Origin: Rhizobium lusitanum | Lineage (GTDB): Bacteria > Pseudomonadota > Alphaproteobacteria > Rhizobiales > Rhizobiaceae | Assembly: GCF_014189535.1 (NCBI RefSeq) | Contig: NZ_CP050308.1 | Span: 2,496,001-2,560,000, forward strand | Reading direction: 5' to 3' | Length of the DNA: 64,000 nucleotides | Shown: positions 11,490 through 21,302 of the stretch, piece after piece | Layout of the letters: each line of letters begins with the position of its first letter | Position numbering within the stretch: the stretch's first letter is position 1 | Translations under genes and position numbers: made by a program | Notes under the pieces: generated by a model | What the model was told of the DNA's origin: nothing | Seen by the model: the letters and a program-made list of their open reading frames with translations, nothing else | Databases searched by the model: none

Positions 11490-11789
11490 CTATACCTTGC
11501 TCGCGTCAGCAGTCCAGACCACGTCGAGCTCCTCGCGGAAGGCGAAGCGCTTCAGGTGATCGGCCACGACGGTCTGCATGCGGTCGATGTCCTGCGGATT
11601 TTCGACATGCAGGGTCATCAGCAATGCGGAGGCATCCGCCTTCAGCTCAAGCGAGGTCTCGGGGTTGAAAGGCACCTTTCCGGCGGTCTCGTTGAATTCA
11701 ATGGTGAATTTGTGGCTCCAATGCTTGCAGAGCTGCTGTAGATAGCGGCTGGCATGGTCGGTTTTCACGGAGGAAACGGAGGTGGGCAT
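11490..11789 (-). CDS. DUF2218 domain protein
   Basis: The 99-residue protein matches DUF2218: a core of HASRYLQQLCKHWSHKF at about residues 12-28, then LKADASALLMTLHVENPQDIDRMQTVVADHLKRFAFRE. The family is often found near siderophore or iron-uptake genes and some members resemble parts of siderophore-interacting proteins, but no such gene is adjacent here. The function is unknown. Confidence 0.82.
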   Translation of the reverse strand: MPTSVSSVKTDHASRYLQQLCKHWSHKFTIEFNETAGKVPFNPETSLELKADASALLMTLHVENPQDIDRMQTVVADHLKRFAFREELDVVWTADASKV

Positions 11790-12007
11790 GCGGCACTCCA
11801 ATAACTGGAATTTGAAGGACAGGTTTTCTTACATAGTCGTATCCGGCTTTGCCAGGTAGATAGTCTGCTTCAACATTGCGTTATTTCGGGGAGATCCTAT
11901 CCCGAATCATGCCGATCGGCTCAATGCTGGACGCATCTTTCTGATACTCGACCATCTCGTAAAACCGGTCTAAGGTCCGCTCGCTTCGGTGGAACGGGGA
12001 GGTCGTC

Positions 12008-13426
12008 ATGGACTGGGAGGAGTTTCGGCGCTGGTCGGAGAAGGCGGCGGATTGGGGTGCGGATTATCGTGCATCGCTGCGCGACCGGCCGGTCAGGGCG
12101 CAAACGGCGCCCGGCGAAATCGCGGCGCATATCGCTGATTTTCCACCAGAATCCGGCGAACCCATGGAGGATATCTTCAAGGATTTCGAGGATATCCTCG
12201 TGCCCGGCATGACCCATTGGCAGCATCCGCGCTTCTTCGCCTATTTCCCCGCCAATGCGGCTCCGGTTTCGGTTGTCGCCGAGTATCTGGTCAGCGCCAT
12301 CGCCGCCCAATGCATGCTCTGGCAAACCTCGCCGTCGGCCACCGAGCTGGAAACCAAGGTGGTTGACTGGCTGCGCCAAGCCCTTGGTCTGCCTGACAGT
12401 TTTACGGGCGTCATCCAGGACTCCGCCTCGACGGCGACACTCGCGGCTGTGCTGGTCATGCGCGAAAAGGCGCTGGATTGGCAGGGCAACAAGCAAGGCC
12501 TCACGGCAAACAAGACGGTGCGGATCTATTGCACGGATCAGGTTCATACCTCGATCGACCGCGCCATCTGGATCTCCGGCATCGGCGCGGACAACCTTGT
12601 TCGCATCCCTTCAATCGGCCCGAACAGTGCCATGGATGCGCAGGCGCTTGCGGCCGCGATCGAGCGGGACCGTGCTGCGGGCCTGCTGCCGGCCGGCGTG
12701 ATCGCCTGTGTCGGCGGCACCAGCATCGGCGGCTGCGACGATGTTGCGGCGGTTGTCGATGTCGCGCATGCTCATGGTCTCTATGTGCATGTCGATGCCG
12801 CCTGGGCCGGTTCGGCGATGATCTGCCCGGAATTCCGGACGCTATGGCAAGGCGTCGAGCAGGCCGATTCCATTGTCTTCAATCCGCATAAATGGCTCGG
12901 CGCCCAGTTTGATTGCTCGGTCCAGTTTATCCGTGAGCCGGAATCGCTGGTGCGGACGCTGGCGATCCATCCGGAATTCCTACGCACCCACGGTCATGAC
13001 GGCATCACCAATTACTCCGAATGGTCGGTGCCGCTTGGCCGCCGTTTTCGTGCGTTGAAACTTTGGTTCCTGCTGCGTTATCATGGACTTGAAGGCTTGC
13101 GGACGATGATCCGAAACCATGTCACCTGGTCGCAAAATCTGGCCAAGCGCCTGGCGGCGGAGCCGGATTTCGAGATTGTCACGGAGCCGTTCCTGTCGCT
13201 GTTCTCCTTCGATCACAAGGCGCCAGCCGGCGTCGATCAGGAGAGCCATACTCAGCGCCTTGTCGCCGCCATCAACAATGACGGCCGTATCTATCTGACG
13301 CAGACGCGGGTCGCCGGCCGGCTTGTCATCCGTTTTCAGGCCGGCCAGTTCGAGACCACGGCGGAAGATATCGATGTGGCCTTCGCGACGATTGTTGAGA
13401 TTGCGCGATCCTTGCCGACGACATAG
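12008..13426 (+). CDS. PLP-dependent group II decarboxylase (aromatic-L-amino-acid type)
   Basis: The 472-residue protein is a group II pyridoxal-phosphate decarboxylase. It shows the DFPPESGEPMEDIFKDF N-terminal region, HWQHPRFFAYFPAN, the PLP aspartate segment HVDAAWAGSA, and the PLP-binding lysine in NPHKWLG (Lys295). This branch includes aromatic amino acid, tyrosine and tryptophan decarboxylases. The exact substrate cannot be fixed from sequence. It stands alone between DUF2218 and a FAH-family gene. Confidence 0.88.
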   Translation: MDWEEFRRWSEKAADWGADYRASLRDRPVRAQTAPGEIAAHIADFPPESGEPMEDIFKDFEDILVPGMTHWQHPRFFAYFPANAAPVSVVAEYLVSAIAAQCMLWQTSPSATELETKVVDWLRQALGLPDSFTGVIQDSASTATLAAVLVMREKALDWQGNKQGLTANKTVRIYCTDQVHTSIDRAIWISGIGADNLVRIPSIGPNSAMDAQALAAAIERDRAAGLLPAGVIACVGGTSIGGCDDVAAVVDVAHAHGLYVHVDAAWAGSAMICPEFRTLWQGVEQADSIVFNPHKWLGAQFDCSVQFIREPESLVRTLAIHPEFLRTHGHDGITNYSEWSVPLGRRFRALKLWFLLRYHGLEGLRTMIRNHVTWSQNLAKRLAAEPDFEIVTEPFLSLFSFDHKAPAGVDQESHTQRLVAAINNDGRIYLTQTRVAGRLVIRFQAGQFETTAEDIDVAFATIVEIARSLPTT

Positions 13427-13557
13427 GAAAAGCTGTTGTTCCGGCGCGGCCAAACAGGACGTGTTATGCTCCGAAATCGATTGATGACACTGGTGAATAA
13501 TTCGTTCATATATGGTGAAATCAATCTCGTCTTTTAAAATGCAGGGAAGGAAGACCT

Positions 13558-14400
13558 ATGAAATTGTTGCGTGTTGGCGCGGCCGGCAAGGAAAAGCCGG
13601 CGCTTCTGGATAGCGATGGCAAGATCCGCGATCTCTCCGCGCATGTCGCCGATATCGGTGGCGAGGCGATTTCGCCCGCGGGCCTCGCGAAGATCGCCGC
13701 GCTCGATCCGAAGAGCCTGCCGGAATTGGCAGAAGACCGCATCGGCGCCTGCGTTGCCGGCACCGGCAAGTTCATCTGCATCGGCCTGAATTTCTCCGAC
13801 CACGCTGCCGAAACCGGCGCGACGGTGCCGCCAGAGCCGATCATCTTCATGAAGGCGACCTCGGCCATCGTCGGCCCGAACGACAATGTGCTGATCCCGC
13901 GCGGCTCGCAAAAGACCGACTGGGAAGTCGAACTCGGCGTCGTCATTGGCAAGACTGCCAAATATGTCAGCGAAGCCGATGCGCTGGATTATGTCGCCGG
14001 CTATTGCGTTTCGCACGACGTCTCCGAACGTGCCTTCCAGACCGAGCGTTCCGGACAGTGGACCAAGGGCAAGTCCTGCGACACCTTCGGCCCGATCGGC
14101 CCCTGGCTCGTCACCAAGGACGAAGCCGCCGATCCGCAGAGCCTCGGCATGTGGCTGAAGGTCAATGGCAAGACGATGCAGGATGGCTCGACCAAGACCA
14201 TGGTCTATGGCGTCGCCTATCTGGTTTCCTATCTCAGCCAGTTCATGTCGCTGCATCCGGGTGATGTCATCTCCACCGGCACGCCTCCCGGCGTCGGCAT
14301 GGGCATGAAGCCACCGCAGTTCCTGAAGGCCGGCGATGTCGTCGAGCTCGGGATTGAAGGCCTCGGTTCGCAGCGCCAGACGTTCTTGGCCGACGCCTGA
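13558..14400 (+). CDS. fumarylacetoacetate hydrolase (FAH) family protein
   Basis: The 280-residue protein has a short N-terminal domain and a FAH catalytic domain from about residue 70. The domain shows GLNFSDHAAETG, EPIIFMKA, the metal-binding acidic pair DWEVELGVVIGK, and the C-terminal STGTPPGVGMG. Family members hydrolyse or decarboxylate acylpyruvates, oxaloacetate or ureidoglycolate. The closest pattern is the rhizobial 'ureidoglycolate lyase-like' group, but that is an inference. The nearby PLP decarboxylase hints at catabolism of an aromatic amine or amino acid, unproven. Confidence 0.88.
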   Translation: MKLLRVGAAGKEKPALLDSDGKIRDLSAHVADIGGEAISPAGLAKIAALDPKSLPELAEDRIGACVAGTGKFICIGLNFSDHAAETGATVPPEPIIFMKATSAIVGPNDNVLIPRGSQKTDWEVELGVVIGKTAKYVSEADALDYVAGYCVSHDVSERAFQTERSGQWTKGKSCDTFGPIGPWLVTKDEAADPQSLGMWLKVNGKTMQDGSTKTMVYGVAYLVSYLSQFMSLHPGDVISTGTPPGVGMGMKPPQFLKAGDVVELGIEGLGSQRQTFLADA

Positions 14401-14434
14401 TAATCGGTGCGTTAAGGTTTTGAGACCATTCTGG

Positions 14435-14466
14435 ATGCCGGGGAGCCTGTTCCCCGGCATTTTTGC
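14435..14466 (+). terminator. Rho-independent terminator after the FAH-family gene
   Basis: The perfect 10-bp stem ATGCCGGGGA / TCCCCGGCAT has a 6-nt loop and is followed by TTTT, 34 bp after the stop codon. The rest of the gap to phaZ (to 14687) shows no further gene; an RBS AGAGGAG lies just before phaZ. Confidence 0.88.
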
Positions 14467-14687
14467 TGGTTGGTGCGACGCAAAATTTATATTGCTTCGC
14501 AGCAAAAGATGCTATCTTGGCTCAAAGGATGAGGACCACGCGTGGGGAGCGGTCGTTATCTGATTGTGCAGCGTGTCCGGGAGCACGTTGCGGAGGACGC
14601 AGTAACGCTTAAAGGCGCATTTAAGCTTTCCGGAAATCGCTGATTTTCGAGGCTTAGCACCAGCTTCTCGAGAGGAGACGCTTTCCG

Positions 14688-15965
14688 ATGTTTTATCAGC
14701 TTTATGAACTCAATCATGCCGCCCTCGCGCCGTTCCGCGCCGCCGCCGACATGATGCGCCTGGCCTATGCCAATCCGCTCAATCCTGTCTCCCATACGGT
14801 GCTTGGCCGCACGATGACGGCAAGCCTCGAGATGTTCGAGCGCACCACGCGGCGATATGGCAAGCCGGCATTCGGGCTCCCTGAAACCCAGATAGGCGGC
14901 AAGCCGGTCTCGGTCCATGAAAAGATCGTCTGGAAGAAGCCCTTCTGCAATCTGATCCATTTCGAGCGCAGCCTGCCTGCCGGTCATGTCAGCGATCCGC
15001 GTATCCTGATCGTCGCGCCGATGTCCGGCCATTACGCGACGCTGCTGCGCGGCACCGTCGAAGCGCTGCTGCCGGGCGCCGATGTCTACATAACCGACTG
15101 GATCGATGCCCGCATGGTGCCGATGACCGAGGGCACCTTCGATCTGGAGGATTACATCGACTACGTCATCGAGATGCTGCACCATCTCGGGCCGGATACC
15201 CATGTTGTCGCCGTCTGTCAGCCTTCCGTGCCGGTTCTGGCCGCAGCCGCGGTGATGGAAGCGGCCGGTGACCCACTGTCGCCTGCCTCGATGACGCTGA
15301 TGGGCGGTCCGATCGACACGCGCATCAATCCGACGGCGGTCAATCAGCTCGCCAAGGACAAGCCGCTGGAATGGTTCGCCGACAATGTCGTCATGAATGT
15401 GCCCTGGCCGCAGCCGGGCTTCATGCGTCCGGTCTATCCCGGCTTCCTGCAGCTCTCCGGCTTCATGTCGATGAACCTCGACCGGCACATGATCGCCCAC
15501 AAAGAGTTCTTCGTGCACCTCGTCAAGAACGACGGCGAGCCGGCGGAGAAGCATCGCGATTTCTATGACGAATATCTGGCGGTCATGGACCTGACGGCGG
15601 AATTCTATCTGCAGACCGTCGATGAGGTCTTTATCAAGCATGCGCTGCCGAAGGGCGAGCTGATGCATCGCGGCCAGCGCGTCGATCCCGCGGCGATCCG
15701 CAATGTGGCGCTGCTGACGGTCGAGGGCGAAAACGACGACATTTCCGGCGTCGGCCAGACCGGGGCGGCGCAGACCATCTGCACGAATATTCCCGACGAC
15801 ATGCGGATGCATTACCTGCAGCCCGATGTCGGCCATTACGGCGTCTTCAACGGTTCACGCTTCCGCCGCGAGATCGCGCCGCGCATCATCGCCTTCACCC
15901 GCGAGCACGCGCGCAGCGGCAAGCCGGTCGTCAAGCGTGTGATCAAGGGCGGCAAATCCGCCTGA
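14688..15965 (+). CDS. phaZ: intracellular polyhydroxybutyrate depolymerase
   Basis: The 425-residue protein matches the intracellular PHB depolymerase family, which releases hydroxybutyrate from storage granules. Diagnostic features are the N-terminal MFYQLYELNHAALAPFRA, the nucleophile motif VCQPSVP with Cys177 in place of the usual lipase serine, and the C-terminal GHYGVFNGSRFR segment carrying the catalytic histidine. Like other intracellular PhaZ proteins it has no signal peptide. A clear RBS (AGAGGAG) precedes ATG 14688. It is a single-gene unit in this window. Confidence 0.94.
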   Translation: MFYQLYELNHAALAPFRAAADMMRLAYANPLNPVSHTVLGRTMTASLEMFERTTRRYGKPAFGLPETQIGGKPVSVHEKIVWKKPFCNLIHFERSLPAGHVSDPRILIVAPMSGHYATLLRGTVEALLPGADVYITDWIDARMVPMTEGTFDLEDYIDYVIEMLHHLGPDTHVVAVCQPSVPVLAAAAVMEAAGDPLSPASMTLMGGPIDTRINPTAVNQLAKDKPLEWFADNVVMNVPWPQPGFMRPVYPGFLQLSGFMSMNLDRHMIAHKEFFVHLVKNDGEPAEKHRDFYDEYLAVMDLTAEFYLQTVDEVFIKHALPKGELMHRGQRVDPAAIRNVALLTVEGENDDISGVGQTGAAQTICTNIPDDMRMHYLQPDVGHYGVFNGSRFRREIAPRIIAFTREHARSGKPVVKRVIKGGKSA

Positions 15966-16123
15966 GATCGCAAAGAATTAGCTTTTGCTGAATTATTGAG
16001 CTTGAATCAAAGGCTTGCTCGATTTCCCCGGCAAATACCATTGAAGGCTCATGACGAGGTAACCATCTCGATTCCAGCGGTTCGGCATGTGGTCGAACCG
16101 ACTTACTGCGAGGATACCTCACG

Positions 16124-16570
16124 ATGAACCAGTCAGCATTGCTTCGCCCGGATTGGACTCCGGCCACCATTGCTCTGATGGTGCTTGGCTTCGTGGTCTT
16201 CTGGCCGCTAGGTCTCGCCATGCTTGCCTATATTCTCTTCGGCGAACGCCTGAGGGATTTCAAACGGGATGTGAACCAGAAGGCCGACGGCATGTTTAAT
16301 GGCTTCTCCGGCTGCGGTCGCAACCGTGGCCGTCATCGCGCTCATTTCACCACCGGCAACGTCGCCTTCGACGACTGGCGCCGGGCAGAGCTGGAGCGCC
16401 TCGACGAGGAGCGCCGCAGGCTCGATGAAATGCGTGCCGACTTCGACACCTATGCCCGCGAGCTTCGCCGCGCCAAGGATCAGGACGAGTTCGACCGCTT
16501 CATGCGCGACCGTAACAACGTCAAGCGCAATGACGACAACGGCCCGGCTCCGGAATTCAAGACGCCGTAG
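16124..16570 (+). CDS. DUF2852 membrane protein
   Basis: The 148-residue protein fits DUF2852: an N-terminal hydrophobic stretch (about residues 14-37, TIALMVLGFVVFWPLGLAMLAY), a glycine-rich linker, and a charged C-terminal helix rich in Arg and Glu (about residues 80-130) that is likely coiled coil. The family is common in Rhizobiales and has no known function. Confidence 0.85.
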   Translation: MNQSALLRPDWTPATIALMVLGFVVFWPLGLAMLAYILFGERLRDFKRDVNQKADGMFNGFSGCGRNRGRHRAHFTTGNVAFDDWRRAELERLDEERRRLDEMRADFDTYARELRRAKDQDEFDRFMRDRNNVKRNDDNGPAPEFKTP

Positions 16571-16590
16571 TCGACAGCCAGCTTTCCGAC

Positions 16591-16620
16591 AAAACCGGCA
16601 TCCAACGATGCCGGTTTTTC
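16591..16620 (+). terminator. Rho-independent terminator after the DUF2852 gene
   Basis: The stem AAAACCGGCATC / GATGCCGGTTTT has a 4-nt loop and a T run, 21 bp after the stop. Confidence 0.88.
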
Positions 16621-16660
16621 TTTGCCAGAAACCCGTGCGAATCGTATAAAACTGCTCTTC

Positions 16661-17422
16661 ATGTTTCCGCTTCTGTCCAGATCCCGCCGATCCGCTCCCC
16701 AGCCGCCTGCGCCGGAAACGCGCACGCTCGAGGTTGCCGGCCGGCTGATGCCGCTGACGATCCGCCAGAACGAGCGGGCGACACGGATCACGCTTCGCAT
16801 CGAGCCCGGTGGACGGGCGCTGAAGATGACCATTCCACGCGGCCTTGCGGCGCGCGAGGTCAACGCCTTCCTCGACCGGCATCAGGGCTGGCTGCTCACC
16901 AAGCTCGCTAAATTCTCCACTGAAAGCAGCCTGCGCAGCGGCGGCGAAATCCTTCTGCGCGGCATCCGCCATCGCATCGTGCATACCGGCACCCTGCGCG
17001 GCCTGACTGAGGCGACCACTATCGACGGCGCACCGGTGCTGCGCGTCAGCGGCATGCCGGAACATGCGGGCCGGCGCATCGCCACCTTCCTCAAGAAGGA
17101 GGCCCGTGCCGATCTGGAAAGACTGGTGGCTGTGCATGCGGGAGCGATCCGTGCGCCCGTCTCCTCGATCAGCATGAAGGATACCCGCAGCCGCTGGGGA
17201 TCCTGTTCGTCGGAGGGAAATCTGAGCTTCTCTTGGCGCATCGTCATGGCGCCGCCGCTGGTGATCGATTATCTCGCCGCCCACGAGGTCGCGCATTTGC
17301 GCGAAATGAACCATGGCCCGCGCTTCTGGGCGCTCTGCCGCAAGCTCTGCCCTGACATGGACGAGGCCAAGGCCTGGCTGAAGCGCCATGGCAGCCACCT
17401 GCATGCGATCGATTTCGATTGA
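16661..17422 (+). CDS. YgjP-type M48 metallopeptidase (DUF45)
   Basis: The 253-residue protein belongs to the DUF45/YgjP metallopeptidase family. The zinc motif HEVAHLREMNHGPRFW near residue 220 gives HExxH-type histidines and the downstream third ligand. The preceding SRWGSCSSEGNLSFSWRI segment is the family signature. ATG 16661 was preferred to TTG 16622, which would lie in the upstream terminator. Substrates are unknown; in many bacteria the family sits beside type I restriction systems, which is not the case here. Confidence 0.87.
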   Translation: MFPLLSRSRRSAPQPPAPETRTLEVAGRLMPLTIRQNERATRITLRIEPGGRALKMTIPRGLAAREVNAFLDRHQGWLLTKLAKFSTESSLRSGGEILLRGIRHRIVHTGTLRGLTEATTIDGAPVLRVSGMPEHAGRRIATFLKKEARADLERLVAVHAGAIRAPVSSISMKDTRSRWGSCSSEGNLSFSWRIVMAPPLVIDYLAAHEVAHLREMNHGPRFWALCRKLCPDMDEAKAWLKRHGSHLHAIDFD

Positions 17423-17512
17423 GCCATATTCGGCCCCGTAGGAGACGCGTAAAATTCCCAGTCTGTCGCCTTTAGGCTCGACTCTTTCTAATTTTCATGT
17501 CACTCCGCTGCC

Positions 17513-18180
17513 ATGAACCCCGATATCAAAATTTGCGGTCTGAAAACGCCGGAAGCTATGGATCGTGCGCTTGAGCGCGGTGCCACGCATGTCGGTTTTA
17601 TCTTTTTGAAAAAAGCCCCCGCTATATCGAGCCGGATCTTGCCGGCAAGCTTGCCGAGCGCGCTCGCGGCAAGGCAAAGATCGTTGCGGTGACCGTCAAT
17701 CCGACCAATGACGATCTTGATGAGATCATCTCGCTGGTGCGTCCGGATATCCTCCAGCTTCACGGCAATGAAAGCCCGGAGCGTGTGCTGACGATCAAAG
17801 CGGTCTATAATCTGCCTGTTATGAAGGCCATGTCGGTGCGTGACGCCGACGATCTGAAGCGGGTCGAAGCCTATATCGGTATTGCCGACCGCTTCCTGTT
17901 TGACGCCAAGCCGCCGGCCGGTTCTGAGTTGCCGGGCGGAAACGGCGTGTCCTTCGACTGGAGCCTGATGAGCTGGCTCGACGATAGCGTCGACTACATG
18001 CTGTCCGGCGGCGTGAACAAGGACAATTTCGCCCAGGCACTGGCATCCACCAAGGCCACGGGCATCGATCTTTCTTCCGGCGTCGAAAGCGCGCCCGGTG
18101 TGAAGGATCCGAAGAAGATCGACGAATTTTTCGACGCTGTTGCAGAAGCATGCCTGCCGGAACCGGCAGCAGGGAGTTAA
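17513..18180 (+). pseudogene. trpF: phosphoribosylanthranilate isomerase, frameshifted
   Basis: TrpF converts phosphoribosylanthranilate to CdRP in tryptophan synthesis. From ATG 17513 the N-terminus is normal, including the catalytic cysteine in KICGLKTPEAMDRAL. After VGFIF the frame shifts at the T run 17603-17607, and the family sequence (EKSPRYIEPDLAGKLAER) continues in the -1 frame to the stop at 18180. As written, translation would stop at 17690-17692 after 59 residues; a GTG at 17689 overlaps that stop in the correct downstream frame. Restoring one T gives a normal TrpF of about 222 residues. trpB follows 2 bp later and is intact. See findings. Confidence 0.9.
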
Positions 18181-18182
18181 GA

Positions 18183-19397
18183 GTGAACCAGACGCCAAAG
18201 CTGAATTCCTTCCGCGCCGGTCCCGATGAGGACGGCCGTTTCGGTATTTATGGTGGCCGCTTCGTCGCTGAGACGTTGATGCCGCTGATCCTGGACCTAC
18301 AGGCGGAATGGGAAAAGGCGAAGAACGATCCGGCTTTCCAGGCCGAACTGACGTCGCTCGGCACCCATTATATCGGCCGCCCGAGCCCGCTTTATTTCGC
18401 CGAGCGTCTGACGGCCGAGCTTGGTGGCGCCAAGATCTATTTCAAGCGCGAAGAGCTGAACCATACCGGCTCGCACAAGATCAACAATTGCATCGGCCAG
18501 ATCCTGCTTGCCAAGCGCATGGGCAAGACTCGCATCATCGCCGAGACTGGCGCCGGCCAGCATGGCGTTGCCTCGGCAACCGTTGCCGCCCGCTTCGGCC
18601 TGCCCTGCGTCGTCTACATGGGCGCGACCGATGTCGAGCGTCAGGCGCCGAACGTTTTCCGCATGAAGCTGCTGGGCGCCGAGGTTATTCCGGTGACGGC
18701 CGGCAGCGGCACGCTGAAGGACGCCATGAACGAGGCGCTTCGCGATTGGGTCACCAATGTCGATGACACCTATTACCTGATCGGCACGGCCGCCGGCCCG
18801 CATCCCTATCCGGAAATGGTCCGCGATTTCCAGGCCGTGATAGGCACCGAAGCCAAGCAGCAGATGCTGGAAGCCGAAGGCCGCCTGCCGGATCTCGTCA
18901 TCGCAGCTGTTGGCGGCGGTTCGAACGCGATCGGCATCTTCCATCCCTTCCTCGATGACGAAAGCGTCAAGATCGTCGGCGTCGAAGCCGGCGGCAAGGG
19001 CCTGCAGGGCGACGAGCATTGCGCCTCGATCACCGCCGGTTCGCCCGGCGTGCTGCACGGCAACCGCACCTACCTGTTGCAGAACAGCGACGGCCAGATC
19101 AAAGAGGGACATTCGATTTCGGCCGGCCTCGACTATCCCGGCATCGGCCCGGAGCATTCCTGGCTGAACGATATCGGCCGCGCCGAATATGTGCCGATCA
19201 TGGACCACGAGGCGCTGGAAGCTTTCCAGACGTTGACGCGACTTGAAGGCATCATTCCGGCACTTGAGCCGAGCCACGCGCTTGCCGAAGTCATTAAGCG
19301 CGCGCCGAAGATGGGCAAGGACGAGATCATCCTGATGAACCTCTCCGGTCGCGGCGACAAGGACATCTTCACCGTCGCCAAGATTCTGGGAATGTGA
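18183..19397 (+). CDS. trpB: tryptophan synthase beta chain
   Basis: TrpB joins indole and serine to tryptophan with PLP. The 404-residue protein has the PLP lysine in HTGSHKINN, the phosphate-binding GGGSNAIG, and the [14 protein letters not shown] start typical of the TrpB1 group. GTG 18183 was chosen because it begins just after the trpF stop and gives the standard N-terminus; the open frame from 18150 overlaps trpF. trpA follows 10 bp downstream. Confidence 0.97.
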   Translation: MNQTPKLNSFRAGPDEDGRFGIYGGRFVAETLMPLILDLQAEWEKAKNDPAFQAELTSLGTHYIGRPSPLYFAERLTAELGGAKIYFKREELNHTGSHKINNCIGQILLAKRMGKTRIIAETGAGQHGVASATVAARFGLPCVVYMGATDVERQAPNVFRMKLLGAEVIPVTAGSGTLKDAMNEALRDWVTNVDDTYYLIGTAAGPHPYPEMVRDFQAVIGTEAKQQMLEAEGRLPDLVIAAVGGGSNAIGIFHPFLDDESVKIVGVEAGGKGLQGDEHCASITAGSPGVLHGNRTYLLQNSDGQIKEGHSISAGLDYPGIGPEHSWLNDIGRAEYVPIMDHEALEAFQTLTRLEGIIPALEPSHALAEVIKRAPKMGKDEIILMNLSGRGDKDIFTVAKILGM

Positions 19398-19407
19398 GTT
19401 AGACACC

Positions 19408-20247
19408 ATGACCGCACGTATGGACAAACGCTTCGCCGCTCTGAAGGCTGAAGGCCGCCCGGCACTCGTCACCTATTTCATGGGTGGCGATCCCGACTAC
19501 GACACCTCGCTCGGTATCATGAAGGCGCTGCCGGAAGCCGGCGCTGACGTCATCGAACTCGGCATGGCCTTTTCGGATCCCATGGCCGACGGCCCGGCGA
19601 TCCAGCTTGCCGGCCAGCGTGCCTTGAAGGCCGGCCAGACGCTGAAGAAGACGCTGCAGCTCGCCGCCGATTTCCGCAAGACGGACGTCGATACGCCGAT
19701 CGTGCTGATGGGCTACTACAATCCCATCTATATCTACGGCGTCGAGACCTTCCTCGATGACGCGATCGCCGCCGGCATTGACGGCCTGATCGTTGTCGAC
19801 CTGCCGCCGGAAATGGACGACGAGCTCTGCATCCCTGCGATCCGCAAGGGCATCAACTTCATCCGTCTGGCGACGCCGACTACTGACGAAAAGCGCCTGC
19901 CGACCGTGCTGAGAAACACATCCGGCTTCGTCTACTATGTCTCGATGAACGGCATCACTGGCTCGGCCCTGCCGGATCCGTCCCTGGTGTCCGGCGCCGT
20001 CAAGCGCATCAAGCAGCATACCGATCTGCCGGTCTGCGTCGGCTTCGGCGTCAAGACGGCTGAGCATGCGAAGGTCATCGGCGGTTCCGCGGATGGCGTG
20101 GTCGTCGGCACGGCGATTGTCAACCAGATCGCCACCAGCCTGACCAAGGATGGCAAGGCCGGCCCCGACACTATTCAGTCTGTTGCGACGCTGGTGCGAG
20201 GCCTGTCGACGGGAACGCGCTCGGCGCGCCTTGTTGCCGCCGAATAG
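19408..20247 (+). CDS. trpA: tryptophan synthase alpha chain
   Basis: TrpA cleaves indole-3-glycerol phosphate and channels indole to TrpB. The 279-residue protein has the catalytic glutamate in ELGMAFSDP and the aspartate in SDPMADGP, the [10 protein letters not shown] segment, and the phosphate-binding GFGVKTAEH at the end. All key residues are intact, so the tryptophan route is complete here apart from the frameshifted trpF. Confidence 0.97.
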   Translation: MTARMDKRFAALKAEGRPALVTYFMGGDPDYDTSLGIMKALPEAGADVIELGMAFSDPMADGPAIQLAGQRALKAGQTLKKTLQLAADFRKTDVDTPIVLMGYYNPIYIYGVETFLDDAIAAGIDGLIVVDLPPEMDDELCIPAIRKGINFIRLATPTTDEKRLPTVLRNTSGFVYYVSMNGITGSALPDPSLVSGAVKRIKQHTDLPVCVGFGVKTAEHAKVIGGSADGVVVGTAIVNQIATSLTKDGKAGPDTIQSVATLVRGLSTGTRSARLVAAE

Positions 20248-20357
20248 TTTCCCCACATAGGCTGGACCCTTCGATCGGAAACGGTTGAAGAAAAGGCCTA
20301 TGGGCATTAGGTGACGACTACGATATCGATTAATTCAGTCGATCAGGAGTTTTCGAA

Positions 20358-21269
20358 TTGAACTGGATCACCAATTACGTCCGCCCGCGGATCAATTCTA
20401 TGCTGGGCCGCCGCGAAGTACCGGAAAATCTCTGGATCAAGTGCCCGGAGACCGGCGAGATGGTCTTCCACAAGGATCTGGAAGATAACAAGTGGGTCAT
20501 TCCTGCCTCCGGCTTCCATATGAAGATGCCGGCCAAGGCCCGCCTTGCCGATCTTTTCGACAAGGGCGAATACGAAGCCTTGCAGCAGCCGAAGGTCGCG
20601 CAGGACCCGCTGAAGTTCCGCGACTCGAAGAAATACACCGACCGTCTGAAGGACAGCCGCATCAAGACCGATCAGGAAGACACGATTGTCGCCGGCGTCG
20701 GAAAGGTTCGTGGCCTGAAGCTCGTGGCCGTCGTCCATGAATTCAATTTCATGGGTGGCTCGCTGGGCATCGCTGCCGGCGAGGCGATCGTCAAGGCGTT
20801 TGAGCGTGCGATTGCCGAGAAGTGCCCGCTGGTGATGTTCCCGGCTTCGGGTGGCGCCCGTATGCAGGAAGGCATTCTGTCCCTGATGCAGCTGCCGCGC
20901 ACGACGGTTGCCGTCGACATGCTGAAGGAGGCCGGCCAGCCCTATATCGTCGTCCTGACCAACCCGACCACGGGTGGCGTCACCGCCTCTTACGCCATGC
21001 TCGGCGATGTCCACCTGGCGGAGCCGGGCGCGGAGATCTGCTTTGCCGGCAAGCGCGTCATCGAACAGACGATCCGCGAGAAGCTGCCCGAAGGCTTCCA
21101 GACCTCGGAATACCTGCTTGAGCACGGCATGGTCGACATGGTCATCAAGCGCCATGATATCCCCGATACCCTGGCGACGCTTTTGAAGATCCTGACCAAG
21201 GCTCCGGCAAATGATGTGTCCGCGAAGAGCCTGAACGGCGCAGCAGCGCCGCTGGTGGCGAACGGCTGA
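20358..21269 (+). CDS. accD: acetyl-CoA carboxylase carboxyltransferase subunit beta
   Basis: AccD pairs with AccA to transfer the carboxyl group from biotin to acetyl-CoA, the committed step of fatty acid synthesis. The 303-residue protein has the carboxyltransferase core ([43 protein letters not shown]). The start is TTG 20358 with a good AGGAG. Oddly, the N-terminal four-cysteine zinc ribbon of E. coli AccD is degenerate: only the first cysteine ([10 protein letters not shown]) is left and the later pair is replaced (VIPAS). This position, between trpA and folC, is the usual rhizobial one. Confidence 0.95.
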   Translation: MNWITNYVRPRINSMLGRREVPENLWIKCPETGEMVFHKDLEDNKWVIPASGFHMKMPAKARLADLFDKGEYEALQQPKVAQDPLKFRDSKKYTDRLKDSRIKTDQEDTIVAGVGKVRGLKLVAVVHEFNFMGGSLGIAAGEAIVKAFERAIAEKCPLVMFPASGGARMQEGILSLMQLPRTTVAVDMLKEAGQPYIVVLTNPTTGGVTASYAMLGDVHLAEPGAEICFAGKRVIEQTIREKLPEGFQTSEYLLEHGMVDMVIKRHDIPDTLATLLKILTKAPANDVSAKSLNGAAAPLVANG

Positions 21270-21302
21270 CCTGAAGCGGATGGCCGAAAGGCGGAGGTGC
21301 GG

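Noticed and set aside
14556-15836. Minus-strand open frame opposite phaZ (426 codons)
   Set aside because: Shadow frame without family motifs; phaZ is unambiguous.
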